Notes: generated from the sequence alone by a model not told the origin. DNA of 64,000 nucleotides from Bacteroidales bacterium WCE2008 (GCA_900167925.1 FUZM01000003.1:62001-126000), one strand, 5' to 3'. Numbered from the stretch's first letter, positions 52,411-63,251 are shown. Program-made: numbers and translations.

Positions 52411-53700
52411 ATGAAGAATTTTGTAGAAGAGTTAACATGGAGAGGCATGATCCAGGACATCATGCCCGGGACAGAAGAGAAACTGATGGAAGGACCGCAG
52501 TCAGCATACGTAGGCATCGACCCCACAGCTGACTCGCTACATATAGGACACCTTGTGAGCGTAATGATACTCAAGCATTTCCAGAACTGCGGCCACAAGC
52601 CGTATGCTCTCGTCGGAGGTGCTACCGGAATGATCGGCGACCCGTCGATGAAATCCGCAGAGAGGAATCTTCTCGACGAAGAGACCCTCAACCACAACGT
52701 AGCATGCCTCAAGGCCCAGCTCGCCCGCTTCCTCGATTTCGAATCTGACGCCCCGAACAAAGCCGAGCTCGTCAACAACTACGACTGGATGAAGGACTAC
52801 AGTTTCATCAACTTCATCCGCGACATCGGAAAACATATCACCGTCAACTACATGATGGCCAAGGACTCCGTCAAGAAGCGCCTTTCCCGCGACTCCAGCG
52901 AAGGAATGTCCTTCACCGAATTCAGCTACCAGCTGATGCAGGGCTACGACTTCTACTGGCTCTGGAAACATAAGGGCTGCATCCTCCAGCTCGGAGGCAG
53001 CGACCAGTGGGGCAACATCACCACCGGTACAGAGCTTATCCGCCGCATGGACGGCGGCGAGGCCTTCGCCCTCACCTGCCCGCTCATCCGCAAAGCCGAC
53101 GGCACCAAGTTCGGAAAGACCGAGAAAGGAAACATCTGGCTTGACGCAGAGAGGACTTCTCCATACGAGTTCTACCAGTTCTGGCTCAATGTAGCCGACG
53201 AAGACGCTGAGCGCTACATCAAGATCTTCACCATGCTCGACCGCGAGACCATCGAAAGTCTCATCGAAGAGCACCGTCAGGATCCGGGACAGCGCAAGCT
53301 CCAGAAGACTCTCGCAAAGGAGATCACCATCATGGTCCATGGCCAGGCAGAGTATGACAACGCCGTTGCGGCTTCGTCTATGCTCTTCGGCAACTCCACC
53401 TCTGAAGCCCTCCGCAAGCTCGACGAAAAGACCTTCCTCGCAGTATTCGCCGGAGTACCTACTTTCGACGTGAAGAAAGCCGACCTCCCATGCGGAATCA
53501 TAGATTTCCTCGCCGACAAGACCCAGGTATTCCCGTCCAAGGGAGAATGCCGCAAGATGATCCAGGGCGGCGGAGTCAGCATCAACAAGGACAAGATCGG
53601 AGACATAAGCTACGAAGTCTCTGAGAAAGACATCATCGACGGCAAGTACATCCTTGCCCAGAAAGGAAAGAAGAACTACTTCATTATCAATATAATCTAA
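52411..53700 (+). CDS. tyrS: Tyrosyl-tRNA synthetase
   Basis: 429 residues. HIGH is at 44-47 and the KMSKS equivalent is KFGKT. The C-terminal S4-like RNA-binding domain ([22 protein letters not shown]) is present. It charges tRNA-Tyr. Its stop overlaps the rbfA start by 1 bp. Confidence 0.97.
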   Translation: MKNFVEELTWRGMIQDIMPGTEEKLMEGPQSAYVGIDPTADSLHIGHLVSVMILKHFQNCGHKPYALVGGATGMIGDPSMKSAERNLLDEETLNHNVACLKAQLARFLDFESDAPNKAELVNNYDWMKDYSFINFIRDIGKHITVNYMMAKDSVKKRLSRDSSEGMSFTEFSYQLMQGYDFYWLWKHKGCILQLGGSDQWGNITTGTELIRRMDGGEAFALTCPLIRKADGTKFGKTEKGNIWLDAERTSPYEFYQFWLNVADEDAERYIKIFTMLDRETIESLIEEHRQDPGQRKLQKTLAKEITIMVHGQAEYDNAVAASSMLFGNSTSEALRKLDEKTFLAVFAGVPTFDVKKADLPCGIIDFLADKTQVFPSKGECRKMIQGGGVSINKDKIGDISYEVSEKDIIDGKYILAQKGKKNYFIINII

Positions 53701-54047
53701 TGGACGCACCAGCAAGCACAAGACAGCTCAAGGTCGGACGCGAGATCCAGAAGGACATGGCCGAAATCATCCGCAGCAAGGGGATGGCCTTCTTCGGAGG
53801 AGCGATGGTCACTGTAAGCGAGGTCAGGGTAAGCCCTGATCTCTCGCTTGCCAAGATATACGTCAGCATCTTCCCTTCAGCCAAAGCCGAAGCGACGATG
53901 ATGATACTTCAGGAGAACGTCCGCGTATTCCGCGGCGAACTCGGCCGTCAGGTAGGAAAGCAGTTCAGGATCGTTCCTGAGCTCGCCTTCTATCTCGACT
54001 CATCCCTCGACTACGCCCAGCACATCGACGACCTGCTGAAACAATAA
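53700..54047 (+). CDS. rbfA: Ribosome-binding factor A
   Basis: 115 residues with the KH-like fold of RbfA: a helix (QLKVGREIQKDMAEIIR), the VSEVRVSPDLSLAKIYVSIF strands and a conserved final helix (LDSSLDYAQHIDDLL). It acts in 16S rRNA maturation. It is coupled to tyrS by a one-base overlap (TAATG). Confidence 0.93.
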   Translation: MDAPASTRQLKVGREIQKDMAEIIRSKGMAFFGGAMVTVSEVRVSPDLSLAKIYVSIFPSAKAEATMMILQENVRVFRGELGRQVGKQFRIVPELAFYLDSSLDYAQHIDDLLKQ

Positions 54048-54053
54048 CCGGCC

Positions 54054-55274
54054 ATGCATCTGCCGTTGTTCATAGCCGGACGCTACCTGTTCGCGAAGAA
54101 ATCACACAATGTGATCAACATAATCTCCGCGATCAGCGCCATCGGCATGGCAATAGGCACAGCAGCCCTTATCATAATCCTCTCTGTCTACAACGGATTC
54201 GACTCGATTGTAAAATCCAGCCAGAGCAACATCGAACCGGACATTCTCATAAAACCGGCGGAAGGCAAAGTCTTCCTCCCCGAAGGGGAAACCTTCGACC
54301 GCCTCTGCGACAACCCGGCCGTAGCCTCTGTAAGCGGCACGCTTGAAGAGAACGTCTATCTCTCCTACAGCGGTCAGAACGGAGTCGCCCGCGCCAAAGG
54401 AGTAGACAGCACATACGAATCAGTCTCCCCTCTCGCCGGAAAAATGACCGAAGGCAAATTCGCCCTTCACCATGGTTCCGTACCGATGGCCATTGCCGGC
54501 TCCGGACTCGCCTACCGAATGGGCATGAATCCGAGATTCCTGCCTCCGATCGAGATTTACTTCCCGTCAAGGACCAGGAGATTCTCCGCATCCAACCCGG
54601 CATCGTCTCTCGAGAAAGAGAAAGTATGGCCTAACGGCATCTTCTCCGTCAGCGCCGACATCGACAACGACCTCATCCTCGTCCCTATCGAGACCATGAG
54701 ATCGCTGCTCGGCTACGACGACGAAGTGTCGGCGATCGAAGTCCGGATGGTCCCGGGGACATCCCAGAAAGATACCGACAGACTCATAAAAGAGCTTTCC
54801 ACCGACCTTGGAAGCAGATTCAGGGTACTCGACAGATACCGTCAGAACGAATCCCTCTACAAGATGATGCGCTACGAAAAGGCGGCAGTATTCCTGATAC
54901 TGATTTTCGTGGTCATAATAATCGCTTTCAACATCTTCAGCAGCCTGTCGATGCTGATAATCGAAAAACAAGAAGACATCGGCACCCTTCGCAGCATGGG
55001 AGCCGACGACAGACTTATCCACAGGATATTCGTACTCGAAGGCTGGCTTATCTCCCTTGCAGGACTCGCCGCAGGGCTGATCCTGGGACTGGCGGCAGTA
55101 TTCATACAGCAGAGATACGGCATAATAAAAATGCCGGGCAGCTTCCTTATAGAAGCCTACCCGGTAATTCTCAAACCTCTCGACGTGATTCTCAGCGTCG
55201 CAGGCGTAGCCCTGATCGGATATCTGATCGCGCTGATCCCGGCAGGGAAAGCGCGGTCTGCAGAACTTACTTAG
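54054..55274 (+). CDS. ABC transporter permease of the LolC/LolE (FtsX-like) family
   Basis: 406 residues. An N-terminal membrane helix (about 22-45), a periplasmic MacB-PCD-like domain, and three C-terminal helices (about 276-400) form the standard layout. LolCDE moves lipoproteins from the inner membrane. No ATPase is adjacent, so the substrate is uncertain and it may be a general FtsX-type permease. It overlaps the convergent folE gene by 8 bp. Confidence 0.82.
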   Translation: MHLPLFIAGRYLFAKKSHNVINIISAISAIGMAIGTAALIIILSVYNGFDSIVKSSQSNIEPDILIKPAEGKVFLPEGETFDRLCDNPAVASVSGTLEENVYLSYSGQNGVARAKGVDSTYESVSPLAGKMTEGKFALHHGSVPMAIAGSGLAYRMGMNPRFLPPIEIYFPSRTRRFSASNPASSLEKEKVWPNGIFSVSADIDNDLILVPIETMRSLLGYDDEVSAIEVRMVPGTSQKDTDRLIKELSTDLGSRFRVLDRYRQNESLYKMMRYEKAAVFLILIFVVIIIAFNIFSSLSMLIIEKQEDIGTLRSMGADDRLIHRIFVLEGWLISLAGLAAGLILGLAAVFIQQRYGIIKMPGSFLIEAYPVILKPLDVILSVAGVALIGYLIALIPAGKARSAELT

Positions 55275-55860
55275 TACTGATAAGATTGAGGAACTCGTTC
55301 CTTGTCCTTGCATCTCTGAGGAAGACCCCCGAGAACGCCGAAGTCGTAGTTATGGAATTAGACTTCTCGACTCCGCGAAGCTTCATGCACGTATGCATGG
55401 CCTCGATCACCACGGCCACTCCGAGCGGATGGAGGGACTCCTGGAGGCAGTCGCGGATCTGCACCGTAAGCCTCTCCTGTACCTGGAGCCTGCGGGCGTA
55501 TGTATCCACTACCCTGGCCACCTTGCTGAGGCCGGTTATCTTGCCGTTTGGGATGTAGGCGACATGGGCCTTGCCGATGAACGGCATCATATGGTGCTCG
55601 CATGTCGAGTAGAGCTCAATATCCTTTACCAGAACCATCTGGCGGTATTCCTCGTCGAAAAGCGCGGAGGTGACAATCATCTCGCCGTTCTCGCCATAAC
55701 CCTTGGTCATGTACTGAAGGGCTTTAGCGACCCTTTCCGGGGTCTTGAGAAGTCCCTCTCTCTCCGGATCCTCGCCTATCAGGCGCAGAATCTCCTTGAC
55801 GTGCACCGCGATTTCCGCAGTTACGTCCTCGTCGTATCTATCTTCTCTATGATATGCCAT
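55267..55860 (-). CDS. folE: GTP cyclohydrolase I
   Basis: 197 residues. The zinc and catalytic motifs are complete: CEHHMMPF, the GxSK (GLSKVARVV) stretch, RLQVQERLT and the HTCMKLRGV block. It makes dihydroneopterin triphosphate, the first step of folate synthesis. It is monocistronic. Confidence 0.96.
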   Translation of the reverse strand: MAYHREDRYDEDVTAEIAVHVKEILRLIGEDPEREGLLKTPERVAKALQYMTKGYGENGEMIVTSALFDEEYRQMVLVKDIELYSTCEHHMMPFIGKAHVAYIPNGKITGLSKVARVVDTYARRLQVQERLTVQIRDCLQESLHPLGVAVVIEAMHTCMKLRGVEKSNSITTTSAFSGVFLRDARTRNEFLNLISTK

Positions 55861-55880
55861 AAAAACAATTTTTCACACTG

Positions 55881-55888
55881 CAAAAATA
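55881..55888 (-). promoter_or_regulatory. -7 element (TATTTTTG) for folE
   Basis: Exact TAnnTTTG match 20 bp before the folE ATG. Confidence 0.55.
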
Positions 55889-55961
55889 GATAAAATAAAT
55901 TCATATAGGAAATTTCTTTAAAATTTACGAAATTTGTAAGAATCATATAAAACGGACGAAA

Positions 55962-57242
55962 ATGAAAAAATCACTTGGCACCCTGTGCGTGCAAGCCGGC
56001 TACACCCCGGGAAAGGGTGAGCCACGTCAGATTCCAATTTACCAGAGTACTACTTTCAAGTACGAGACAAGCGACCAGATGGGCCGCCTCTTCGACCTTG
56101 AAGACAGCGGATATTTCTACACCCGCCTCCAGAACCCGACCAACGATCTGGTTGCGGCCAAGATAGCGGCCCTGGAAGGTGGCGTAGCTGCAATGCTTAC
56201 TTCTTCAGGCCAGGCAGCCAACTTCTTCGCATGCTTCAATATCTGCGAGACCGGAGGCCATATAATAAGCTGCTCCAACATCTACGGCGGCACTTTCAAC
56301 CTTCTCGGCACCTCGTTCAAGAAATTCGGCATCGACGTAACCTTCGTTGACGCCGACGCTTCCGACGAAGAACTCGAAAAGGCTTTCCGCCCTAACACGA
56401 AACTCGTATTCGGAGAGACTCTTTCCAATCCTGGAGTAAGGATCCTCGACATAGAGCGCTTCGCTAAGTTCGCCCACAGCCATGGAGTTCCGCTTATCGT
56501 GGACAACACCTTCCCTACACCGATCGGCTGCCGTCCTTTCGAATTCGGAGCTGACATAGTGACCCACTCCACCACAAAGTACATGGACGGTCACGGCACC
56601 ACCGTCGGCGGAGTGATCGTCGACAGCGGCAACTTCGACTGGGAGGCTAATGCAGACAAGTTCCCCGGCCTCTGCACCCCTGACGAATCATACCACGGGC
56701 TTACCTATACAAAGAAATTCGGCAAGCTCGCTTATATAACCAAGGCCACGAGCCAGCTCATGCGAGACTTCGGTTCGATCCAGAGCCCGCAGAACGCCTT
56801 CTACCTCAACCTCGGCCTGCAGACTCTGCACGTACGAGTAGACTATATCAGGAAGAGCGCCAAGAAAGTGGCGGAATTCCTGGCCAGCCATCCGAAGGTT
56901 GCGTGGATCAACTACACCGACCTTCCGACCGATCCGGAGCATGCACTCCAGCAGAAATACCTTCCTGACGGATCATGCGGCGTCATGGCCTTCGGCCTCA
57001 AGGGCGACCGCGCATTCGCCAACAAGTTCATGGACAATCTCAAGCTTATCACTATCGAGACCCATGTGGCAGACTGCTACTCATGCATCCTGCACCCGGC
57101 GTCGCACACCCACCGCCAGCTTACTGAAGAGCAGCTAAAAGAAGCCGGCATTCCTCATGACCTGATGAGACTCAGCATCGGACTCGAGGACACCGACGAC
57201 ATAATCAACGATATCCGACAGGCTATAGAAAGCGCATGTTAA
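55962..57242 (+). CDS. metY: O-acetylhomoserine sulfhydrylase (MetY-type, PLP-dependent)
   Basis: 426 residues of the Cys/Met-metabolism PLP family. The Schiff-base lysine is in HSTTKYMDGHG, and the tyrosine/arginine of the phosphate site is in the YTRLQNPT stretch. It makes homocysteine from O-acetylhomoserine and sulfide. A close relative, homocysteine/cysteine gamma-synthase, cannot be excluded. It overlaps metX by 7 bp. No SAM riboswitch fits in the short region between it and folE. Confidence 0.93.
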   Translation: MKKSLGTLCVQAGYTPGKGEPRQIPIYQSTTFKYETSDQMGRLFDLEDSGYFYTRLQNPTNDLVAAKIAALEGGVAAMLTSSGQAANFFACFNICETGGHIISCSNIYGGTFNLLGTSFKKFGIDVTFVDADASDEELEKAFRPNTKLVFGETLSNPGVRILDIERFAKFAHSHGVPLIVDNTFPTPIGCRPFEFGADIVTHSTTKYMDGHGTTVGGVIVDSGNFDWEANADKFPGLCTPDESYHGLTYTKKFGKLAYITKATSQLMRDFGSIQSPQNAFYLNLGLQTLHVRVDYIRKSAKKVAEFLASHPKVAWINYTDLPTDPEHALQQKYLPDGSCGVMAFGLKGDRAFANKFMDNLKLITIETHVADCYSCILHPASHTHRQLTEEQLKEAGIPHDLMRLSIGLEDTDDIINDIRQAIESAC

Positions 57243-58249
57243 GACATTCCATACAGACCGGCCGCTTCGACTTCGAAGCTGGCGGATTCATCGACGACCT
57301 GACAGTCGTCTACCATACTTCGCCGAGAGAGTACAAGCCCTCGGACAAGGTGGTATGGATCTGCCATGCCCTGACCGCCAACTCCGATCCGGAGGACTGG
57401 TGGCCGCAGCTCACCGGTCCCGGAAAGCTCTTCGACACCGAGAAATATTTCATAGTCTGCGTGAATACGATCGGTTCCCCGTACGGGACGACAGGCCCGG
57501 CTTCATGGAACCCCGATACAGGAAAGCCATACTTGATGTCCTTTCCCCAGATGACGATAAGAGACATGGTCCGCGGAATGATACTGGTGCGCAAGCATCT
57601 CGGAATCGAAGCCGTGGATTTCCTGATAGGATCTTCGATCGGAGGCTTTCACGCCATCGAATGGGCCGTAATGGAACCGGAAGTCATCAGGAACGCCGTA
57701 TTCATGGCCACGGCCGCGAGAGTCCCGGCCTATCTTACAGCCTACAACGAATCGCAGAGAATGGCCCTCGAGGCCGACAGCACCTTCCGCGAGCAGAAAA
57801 GCCGCAAAGGCGGAGAGCTCGGACTCCGCTGCGCGCGCAGCATCGCCCTGATCTCATACCGCAGCTTCGCCGGATACAAGAACACCCAGTCCGAACCTGA
57901 CGAAGACGCGCTCTTTGCCGGAAGAGCCTGCTCATACCAGCAATACCAGGGCAAGAAACTTTCCGACCGCTTCGACGCATATAGCTACTGGTACCTCTCC
58001 AGGTCTCTCGACAGCCACAATCTCGGAAGGGGACGAGGCGGAGTCGCAGCGGCACTGAAGACGATAAAAGCAAAAACGACTGTGGTCGCTATCGACAGCG
58101 ACTGTATCTTCCCACCGTCAGAACTAAAGATTATGGCGGACAATATCCCCGGAGCCAGCTGGTTCATGGTCACCTCGGACTTCGGCCACGACGGGTTCCT
58201 TCTTGAAAACGAACAATTGACAAAAATTTTAACCCCGATTTTACCATAA
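57236..58249 (+). CDS. metX: Homoserine O-acetyltransferase
   Basis: 337 residues with the alpha/beta hydrolase fold. The nucleophile is S134 in GSSIGG. The GTTGPASWNP block and the final GHDGFL with catalytic histidine are diagnostic. It makes O-acetylhomoserine, the MetY substrate. It overlaps metY at its start and shares the last base with thrA (58249). Confidence 0.93.
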   Translation: MLRHSIQTGRFDFEAGGFIDDLTVVYHTSPREYKPSDKVVWICHALTANSDPEDWWPQLTGPGKLFDTEKYFIVCVNTIGSPYGTTGPASWNPDTGKPYLMSFPQMTIRDMVRGMILVRKHLGIEAVDFLIGSSIGGFHAIEWAVMEPEVIRNAVFMATAARVPAYLTAYNESQRMALEADSTFREQKSRKGGELGLRCARSIALISYRSFAGYKNTQSEPDEDALFAGRACSYQQYQGKKLSDRFDAYSYWYLSRSLDSHNLGRGRGGVAAALKTIKAKTTVVAIDSDCIFPPSELKIMADNIPGASWFMVTSDFGHDGFLLENEQLTKILTPILP

Positions 58250-60708
58250 TGCAGGTACTGAAATTCGGCGGCTCTTCGGTAGCCAATGCCAACAACATCA
58301 GCAAAGTAGTAGAAATAGTATCGAAAGCAGTTGAAAGGGACAGGACAATAATGGTCGTGTCCGCAATCAGCAAGTGCACCGATACTCTTATCAATATCGG
58401 CAGAAAAGCCGCCTGCAAGGATGAATCCTATGTCACGCTTATCGAAGATCTGCGCAAGAGACACCACGAGATAATCCTCAGCCTTCTTCCTATCGAGAAG
58501 CATGAGGAATCCCTCGAGGTCTGCGACGGCATCTTCGAGTCAATAAGCGACATCGCCAAAGGCGTAAGCCTCATAGGAGAGCTGACCCAGACCAGCCTGG
58601 ACGCTATCCAGGGCTGCGGCGAGCTTCTCTCGACCAAGATAATCGCGACAAAGCTTGCCTCCATCGGAATCTCGACCAAATGGGTCGATTCCCGGAACAT
58701 AATCCGCACGGAGAATATCGACGGCAAGAACGTGGTACTCCAGGAGGAGAGCTACAACAACGTAGAGAAGATGGTGGACGACAACCATATCACCTCCCTC
58801 TTCGTCGTTCCGGGCTTCGTGGCCTCCGACCCTCAGGGCCGCATGACCACCCTCGGCCGCGGCGGTTCCGACTACTCCGCATCTATCTTCGCGGTAGGCT
58901 GCAAAGCCCGCCGTCTGGAGATCTGGTCCGACGTGCCCGGGCTTATGACCGCAAACCCTAAGATCGTTCCTTCAGCCCGCAGTATCAGCAACATCTCATA
59001 CCGTGCCGCCCTCGAACTTTCGCACTTCGGAGCCAAGGTCATCTACCCTCCTACAATCCAGCCTGTAGTCTCCAAAGGAATTCCTATCTACATCAAGAAT
59101 ACCTTCGATCCGGAGGCTCACGGCACCCTTATAGAGAAGAACCCTCCTCGCAGCCAGTCCAAGCTTATCGGACTGTCCAACTCCGACAACATCGCCCTGC
59201 TCTCCCTCGAAGGCAGCGGAATGGTCGGAATCCCGGGCTTCTCAAGCCGGCTCTTCGACACCCTCAGCCGCAACGGCATCAATATCATTCTGATCACCCA
59301 GGCTTCTTCGGTACATACAATGTGTATCGCAGTCTCCGAGGCTGACGCAGAAAGAGCCAAGGCTGCAGCCGACAGCACATTCGCTTACGAAATCTCCCTC
59401 GGAAAGCTCAATCCGCTTAAGGTAGAGAAAGGGTACAGTATCGTCTGCCTCGTAGGCGACGACATCGTCAACCAGTACGGCACGACAGGCCGCATGCTTG
59501 CCGCCCTCGGACGGTACAGCATCCCGGTAAGGGCTACCGCCCAGGGCTCGTCCGAAAGAAATATCTCCATAATAGTCAACTCCGAGCATGTACAAGAGGC
59601 TATCCTGCATATCCACAACGAGTTCTTCGACAAGAGCTTCGAGAAGCAGGTGAACATCTTCATTGCCGGCTACGGCAACGTCGGAAGCTCGCTCATAAAC
59701 ATCATTTCGGCTAACCAGGACAAGATCGCCGCATCCACCGGACGCAGGATCAATGTCATCGGAGTATCCAACAGCCGCAGATACGTCATAGACAGGAAAG
59801 GTCTCGACCTCTCCAAGATCGACGAGATGCTGAAGAACGGAGAAAGTGCAGCCGACGAGGCTTACTTCGAGGCGCTCGCAGCCCTCTCTATGGAGAACTC
59901 CATATTCGTAGACTGCACCGCCAGCTCCGATATCGCCTACAAGTATATGAATCTCTTCAAGAGAGGTTACTCTGTCGTCGCCTGCAACAAGATCACCTTC
60001 TCTGCCCCATACTCCCAGTATGCCGCAATCAAGGAGACCGCAGTCGCCAACGGAGCCTCGGTAAGATATGAGACTACGGTCGGAGCAGCCCAGCCTATCC
60101 TGGAGTCAATCGCCCGCTGCGTCAACTGCGGCGACGAGATCCAGAAGGTGGAGGCAGTGCTTTCAGGCACCCTCAACTATATCTACAGCACCTATAAGGG
60201 CGGCGAAGGCGGCACTTTCGCAGAAACCGTAAAGAAAGCCCAGGATGCCGGTTATACCGAACCCGACCCGAGACTGGACCTCAGCGGACGCGACGTGCTC
60301 CGCAAACTTCTCATCCTCTCCCGCGAGGCAGGAGTTCCGCTGGACGAAGCCGACGTAGAGATAAGCCCTATCCTCGGCCCTGAGTACTTCTCAGTTAAGG
60401 TTCCGCAATTCTACGAGATGATGGCGGCCAACGAGGACAAGTTCGCAGCAATCTACAACGAAGCTGCAAAGAAGGGCCTCAGACAGAGATTCGTGGCCTC
60501 TCTCGAAAAGACGGCCGATGGTTACAAGGCCAGCCTGGGACTCAAATCCATCGGACCTGAGCACCCTCTCTACAACCTTGGCGGCACCGACAACTGCTGC
60601 ATCATCAAGACAAACCTCTACCCTTCTCCTCTGGTGATCCAGGGAGCCGGAGCAGGCGCGATGCAGACAGCATCCGGAGTGCTGAACGATATTCTGCTTA
60701 TAAGCTAG
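58249..60708 (+). CDS. thrA: Bifunctional aspartate kinase / homoserine dehydrogenase
   Basis: 819 residues. The N-terminal kinase starts KFGGSSVANANN. An ACT-type regulatory region lies between about 315 and 445. The C-terminal homoserine dehydrogenase has GYGNVGSSLI as its nucleotide loop and ends near DILLIS. It supplies homoserine to metX and threonine. It is the last gene of metY-metX-thrA. Its 3' end overlaps tilS by 11 bp. Confidence 0.96.
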   Translation: MQVLKFGGSSVANANNISKVVEIVSKAVERDRTIMVVSAISKCTDTLINIGRKAACKDESYVTLIEDLRKRHHEIILSLLPIEKHEESLEVCDGIFESISDIAKGVSLIGELTQTSLDAIQGCGELLSTKIIATKLASIGISTKWVDSRNIIRTENIDGKNVVLQEESYNNVEKMVDDNHITSLFVVPGFVASDPQGRMTTLGRGGSDYSASIFAVGCKARRLEIWSDVPGLMTANPKIVPSARSISNISYRAALELSHFGAKVIYPPTIQPVVSKGIPIYIKNTFDPEAHGTLIEKNPPRSQSKLIGLSNSDNIALLSLEGSGMVGIPGFSSRLFDTLSRNGINIILITQASSVHTMCIAVSEADAERAKAAADSTFAYEISLGKLNPLKVEKGYSIVCLVGDDIVNQYGTTGRMLAALGRYSIPVRATAQGSSERNISIIVNSEHVQEAILHIHNEFFDKSFEKQVNIFIAGYGNVGSSLINIISANQDKIAASTGRRINVIGVSNSRRYVIDRKGLDLSKIDEMLKNGESAADEAYFEALAALSMENSIFVDCTASSDIAYKYMNLFKRGYSVVACNKITFSAPYSQYAAIKETAVANGASVRYETTVGAAQPILESIARCVNCGDEIQKVEAVLSGTLNYIYSTYKGGEGGTFAETVKKAQDAGYTEPDPRLDLSGRDVLRKLLILSREAGVPLDEADVEISPILGPEYFSVKVPQFYEMMAANEDKFAAIYNEAAKKGLRQRFVASLEKTADGYKASLGLKSIGPEHPLYNLGGTDNCCIIKTNLYPSPLVIQGAGAGAMQTASGVLNDILLIS

Positions 60709-62047
60709 AAATAAGGATTACTTCTCTCGTAGAGGAAGTAACCTTGACAGAATCGTCTATTCTCCTGCCCAGAAGGGCAAGAATCTTAGAAGAAGCTCTT
60801 GACTCGGCGAGTACAAGGGCTTTTTCTTTTTCTGGAATCGAATAATGGAGATCGACAAACATATCGCTGAGCTTCTTCTCCCCTTTCATTCCCAGCGGAC
60901 GGATATGGTCGCCTTCCTTCCAGCTCCTGACAAAAAGCGGGAAACTCACTTTAGATGCGTCCAGAAGAATACAGCCTTCCGGCTGTTTCACATCCATCCC
61001 GCAAGGCCATTCCAGCACCTTAACCTCGAAGCCGTCGTAATGCCCGGGGCCGTCGACGACATATTCTCTGGACGATCCGGGTTTGTCGACGATAATGGAG
61101 TCAGCCGTCAACGAAGCCCTGTATTCTCCTGAAGAAAAGACTTTTCCGGCTCTCTGGCGGGAAGAAGATATTAGAGCCCCGATCTCATGGAGCTGGCTTT
61201 CATTGAAACCATAGTCAGACAGAAGCCGGTAGAGAATATAATCCCTGTGGGGTTCTGCCAGAAGCATGTTGATGTCAATGGCGAAACCGCCTTCCAACTG
61301 TCTCGTCATTCCCTGGCCGTAGATCGCAAAATAATCGTCCAGTACTTTTCCGGCCTGTGAGAAATGCCGCATTTCGCGAGAGAATGTCTCCAGGAACGAA
61401 GGGTTGATTTCGCTCAATACCGGAAAGACAAGATGTCTCAGTTTATTCCGCTTGTATTCGGTTTCAGCATTGGTACTGTCCTCCCTGAACGGGATACCGT
61501 TCTCCTTGACATAAGCCTCGATCTCGGCTCTGGTGATTCCGAGAAGCGGTCTTATGAGCCTTGCGTCTCCGGAATATCCCGGCACGGGGATCCTGCCGGA
61601 CTCCGGCATTCCGCTGAGCCCGTTGATGCCGGTCCCGCGAAGAAGGTTCAGCAGCAGGGTCTCGGCGTTGTCGTTGGCGTTATGGGCGACTGCCAGAGCG
61701 CTGCAGCCTTCGGCTTCGCAGACCTCGGCGAACCATCTGTACCTCAGATCGCGGGCGGCCATCTCGATGCTGATCCCATTGTCGCGGGCATATGATTCCG
61801 TATCGAAGTCCTTACGGATAAGTCTGACGTCATGGGCCTTGCACCAGTCTCCGACCATTTCGGAGTCGCCGTCGGATTCTTTTCCGCGGAGGTGGAAGTT
61901 GCAGTTGGCAACGATGATTTTGATGTCGGTGGTGAGGAAGAGGGTGGCGAGGGTCATCGAGTCGATGCCGCCGCTTACGGCGACAAGGACCTTGCCGCCT
62001 TCCGGCAGCAGTTCATGGATCTTGTCTGTAAACCTCTTTCTCATCAT
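60698..62047 (-). CDS. tilS: tRNA(Ile)-lysidine synthetase
   Basis: 449 residues from the ATG at 62047 (62044 is also possible). The PP-loop is VAVSGGIDS. The C-terminal domain with RPLGMKGEKKLSDMF, which binds the tRNA, is present. It converts C34 of the AUA-reading tRNA-Ile to lysidine, an essential activity. The open frame continues upstream through the repeat element at 62055-62191, but that part is not TilS. It is downstream of proS and the DUF3078 gene. Confidence 0.95.
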   Translation of the reverse strand: MMRKRFTDKIHELLPEGGKVLVAVSGGIDSMTLATLFLTTDIKIIVANCNFHLRGKESDGDSEMVGDWCKAHDVRLIRKDFDTESYARDNGISIEMAARDLRYRWFAEVCEAEGCSALAVAHNANDNAETLLLNLLRGTGINGLSGMPESGRIPVPGYSGDARLIRPLLGITRAEIEAYVKENGIPFREDSTNAETEYKRNKLRHLVFPVLSEINPSFLETFSREMRHFSQAGKVLDDYFAIYGQGMTRQLEGGFAIDINMLLAEPHRDYILYRLLSDYGFNESQLHEIGALISSSRQRAGKVFSSGEYRASLTADSIIVDKPGSSREYVVDGPGHYDGFEVKVLEWPCGMDVKQPEGCILLDASKVSFPLFVRSWKEGDHIRPLGMKGEKKLSDMFVDLHYSIPEKEKALVLAESRASSKILALLGRRIDDSVKVTSSTREVILISSL

Positions 62048-62054
62048 CTTTTTT

Positions 62055-62191
62055 TTTAGGAAGAAGCTGATACAGGTCCTGAAGCTACGCACCTTCGGTG
62101 CTATCCTTCCCAGCCTGACGGCTGGGCCCCTCCCGCTCACGATGGCCGCGGGCGGCCACGGCTTCAGGACCTGTATCAGCTTCTTCCTAAA
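62055..62191. repeat. Structured repeat element, copy B (31-bp arms, 75-nt core)
   Basis: Perfect arms of 31 bp lie at 62055-62085 and 62161-62191. The core at 62086-62160 has the same three hairpins as copy A. The third stem is GCACC/GGTGC here and GCGCC/GGCGC in copy A, a compensatory change. It begins 9 nt past the DUF3078 stop and ends just before tilS. Confidence 0.85.
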
Positions 62192-62200
62192 TATCCAATA

Positions 62201-63235
62201 TTATTTGGAAGCGAAGGTGTATGTAAAGCCGAACTGAAGGGCTTCAGAGAACTGGACGAGACGGCGGCCTGCCGGATGATCCTCGTCCACGATACGTACC
62301 GTATCATCATAGATAAGGTTCGTCGTGATGTTCAGGCTGAAGTACTTGGCCAATTTCCACATGAGACGGTTGTCCCAGTTGATACGGAGATTGCCAGGAT
62401 GGTCGAGATAGTTCGAGAACAGAATGAGCTGGGTCGAACCCTCGAAATTATCATTGACCTTGACCTTGGCCACAGCCTTGAGCTGGGCACCGAACTCGAA
62501 CCTTGCCGGACGATACCAGCTTCCTTCCGGAGTACCTTCTACATTCTCGTAAGCCTTCTTGAGCTTCATACCATAGTTGCTTCGGAGAGCCTCGTCAGAC
62601 ACGATGGTGAAGCCACCGGTAAGAGGCGCGAAGTTTACCACGAGCCAGCCATTCTCATTAGGCTTCCAGTCAATACCGAGACCGAGGGTCACGATAGCCG
62701 GGGAGAAGAATCCGGACTTGAGAGTCCTGGCTGCCTTCCAGTCAGCCTTTGAAGGATTCTCCACGGATGGAGTGCCGTAGAGATAACCGTTGTTGAACTG
62801 GTTGAGGAAAGTAAAGGTTGCAGAATAGTCAAGAGTCTTGGTGGCCTTCATGCCCCATGTGCTTTCAAAAAGCATACGGTCTTTGTTCTTCTGGACGATA
62901 GGCTTGTCCTCGGAATACATGAAACCGTAATCAAGCTGGAGACGGTTCTTCCAGTGGATGTTATCCTTGGAATAATCAGCATTGGCATCAACGTAGGCAC
63001 TGAGAGTGACGTTGTTGATACCTCCCTTGGCCCAGTTCGAGAATGAGCTCTGGACAAAGTTGAGCTGTGTCATCATTGACTTCTTCCAGTAGTTTGGCTT
63101 AACCACCGGTGCCTCAGCTTTCGGGGCACCTGCAATAGCTGAAGCAGCCTCTTCGGCCGCCTTCTGCGCATCGGTCTGCGCGAATGCAGGCATGAAAGCC
63201 AGCACCGCAGCGATAGTTACAATCAGTTTCTTCAT
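62201..63235 (-). CDS. DUF3078 outer-membrane barrel protein
   Basis: 344 residues. Signal peptide at 1-19 (MKKLIVTIAAVLAFMPAFAQ). The family stretch NWAKGGINNVTLSAYVDANADYSKD is present and the rest alternates beta-strands to a C-terminal TYTFASK. DUF3078 is restricted mainly to Bacteroidota and its function is unknown. It starts 16 bp after proS and is followed by repeat element B. Confidence 0.88.
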   Translation of the reverse strand: MKKLIVTIAAVLAFMPAFAQTDAQKAAEEAASAIAGAPKAEAPVVKPNYWKKSMMTQLNFVQSSFSNWAKGGINNVTLSAYVDANADYSKDNIHWKNRLQLDYGFMYSEDKPIVQKNKDRMLFESTWGMKATKTLDYSATFTFLNQFNNGYLYGTPSVENPSKADWKAARTLKSGFFSPAIVTLGLGIDWKPNENGWLVVNFAPLTGGFTIVSDEALRSNYGMKLKKAYENVEGTPEGSWYRPARFEFGAQLKAVAKVKVNDNFEGSTQLILFSNYLDHPGNLRINWDNRLMWKLAKYFSLNITTNLIYDDTVRIVDEDHPAGRRLVQFSEALQFGFTYTFASK

Positions 63236-63251
63236 AATTTATAATTATAGT

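Noticed and set aside
52537..53721. 394-codon open frame on the minus strand
   Set aside because: It is antisense to tyrS, which has HIGH and KFGKT motifs.
55861..55961. SAM riboswitch before metY
   Set aside because: The gap to the folE start is 101 bp and includes the folE promoter. No suitable stem pattern is present.
62048..62140. N-terminal extension of tilS through repeat element B
   Set aside because: The 31 extra residues come from the repeat. TilS sequence begins at the Met-Met at 62047/62044.
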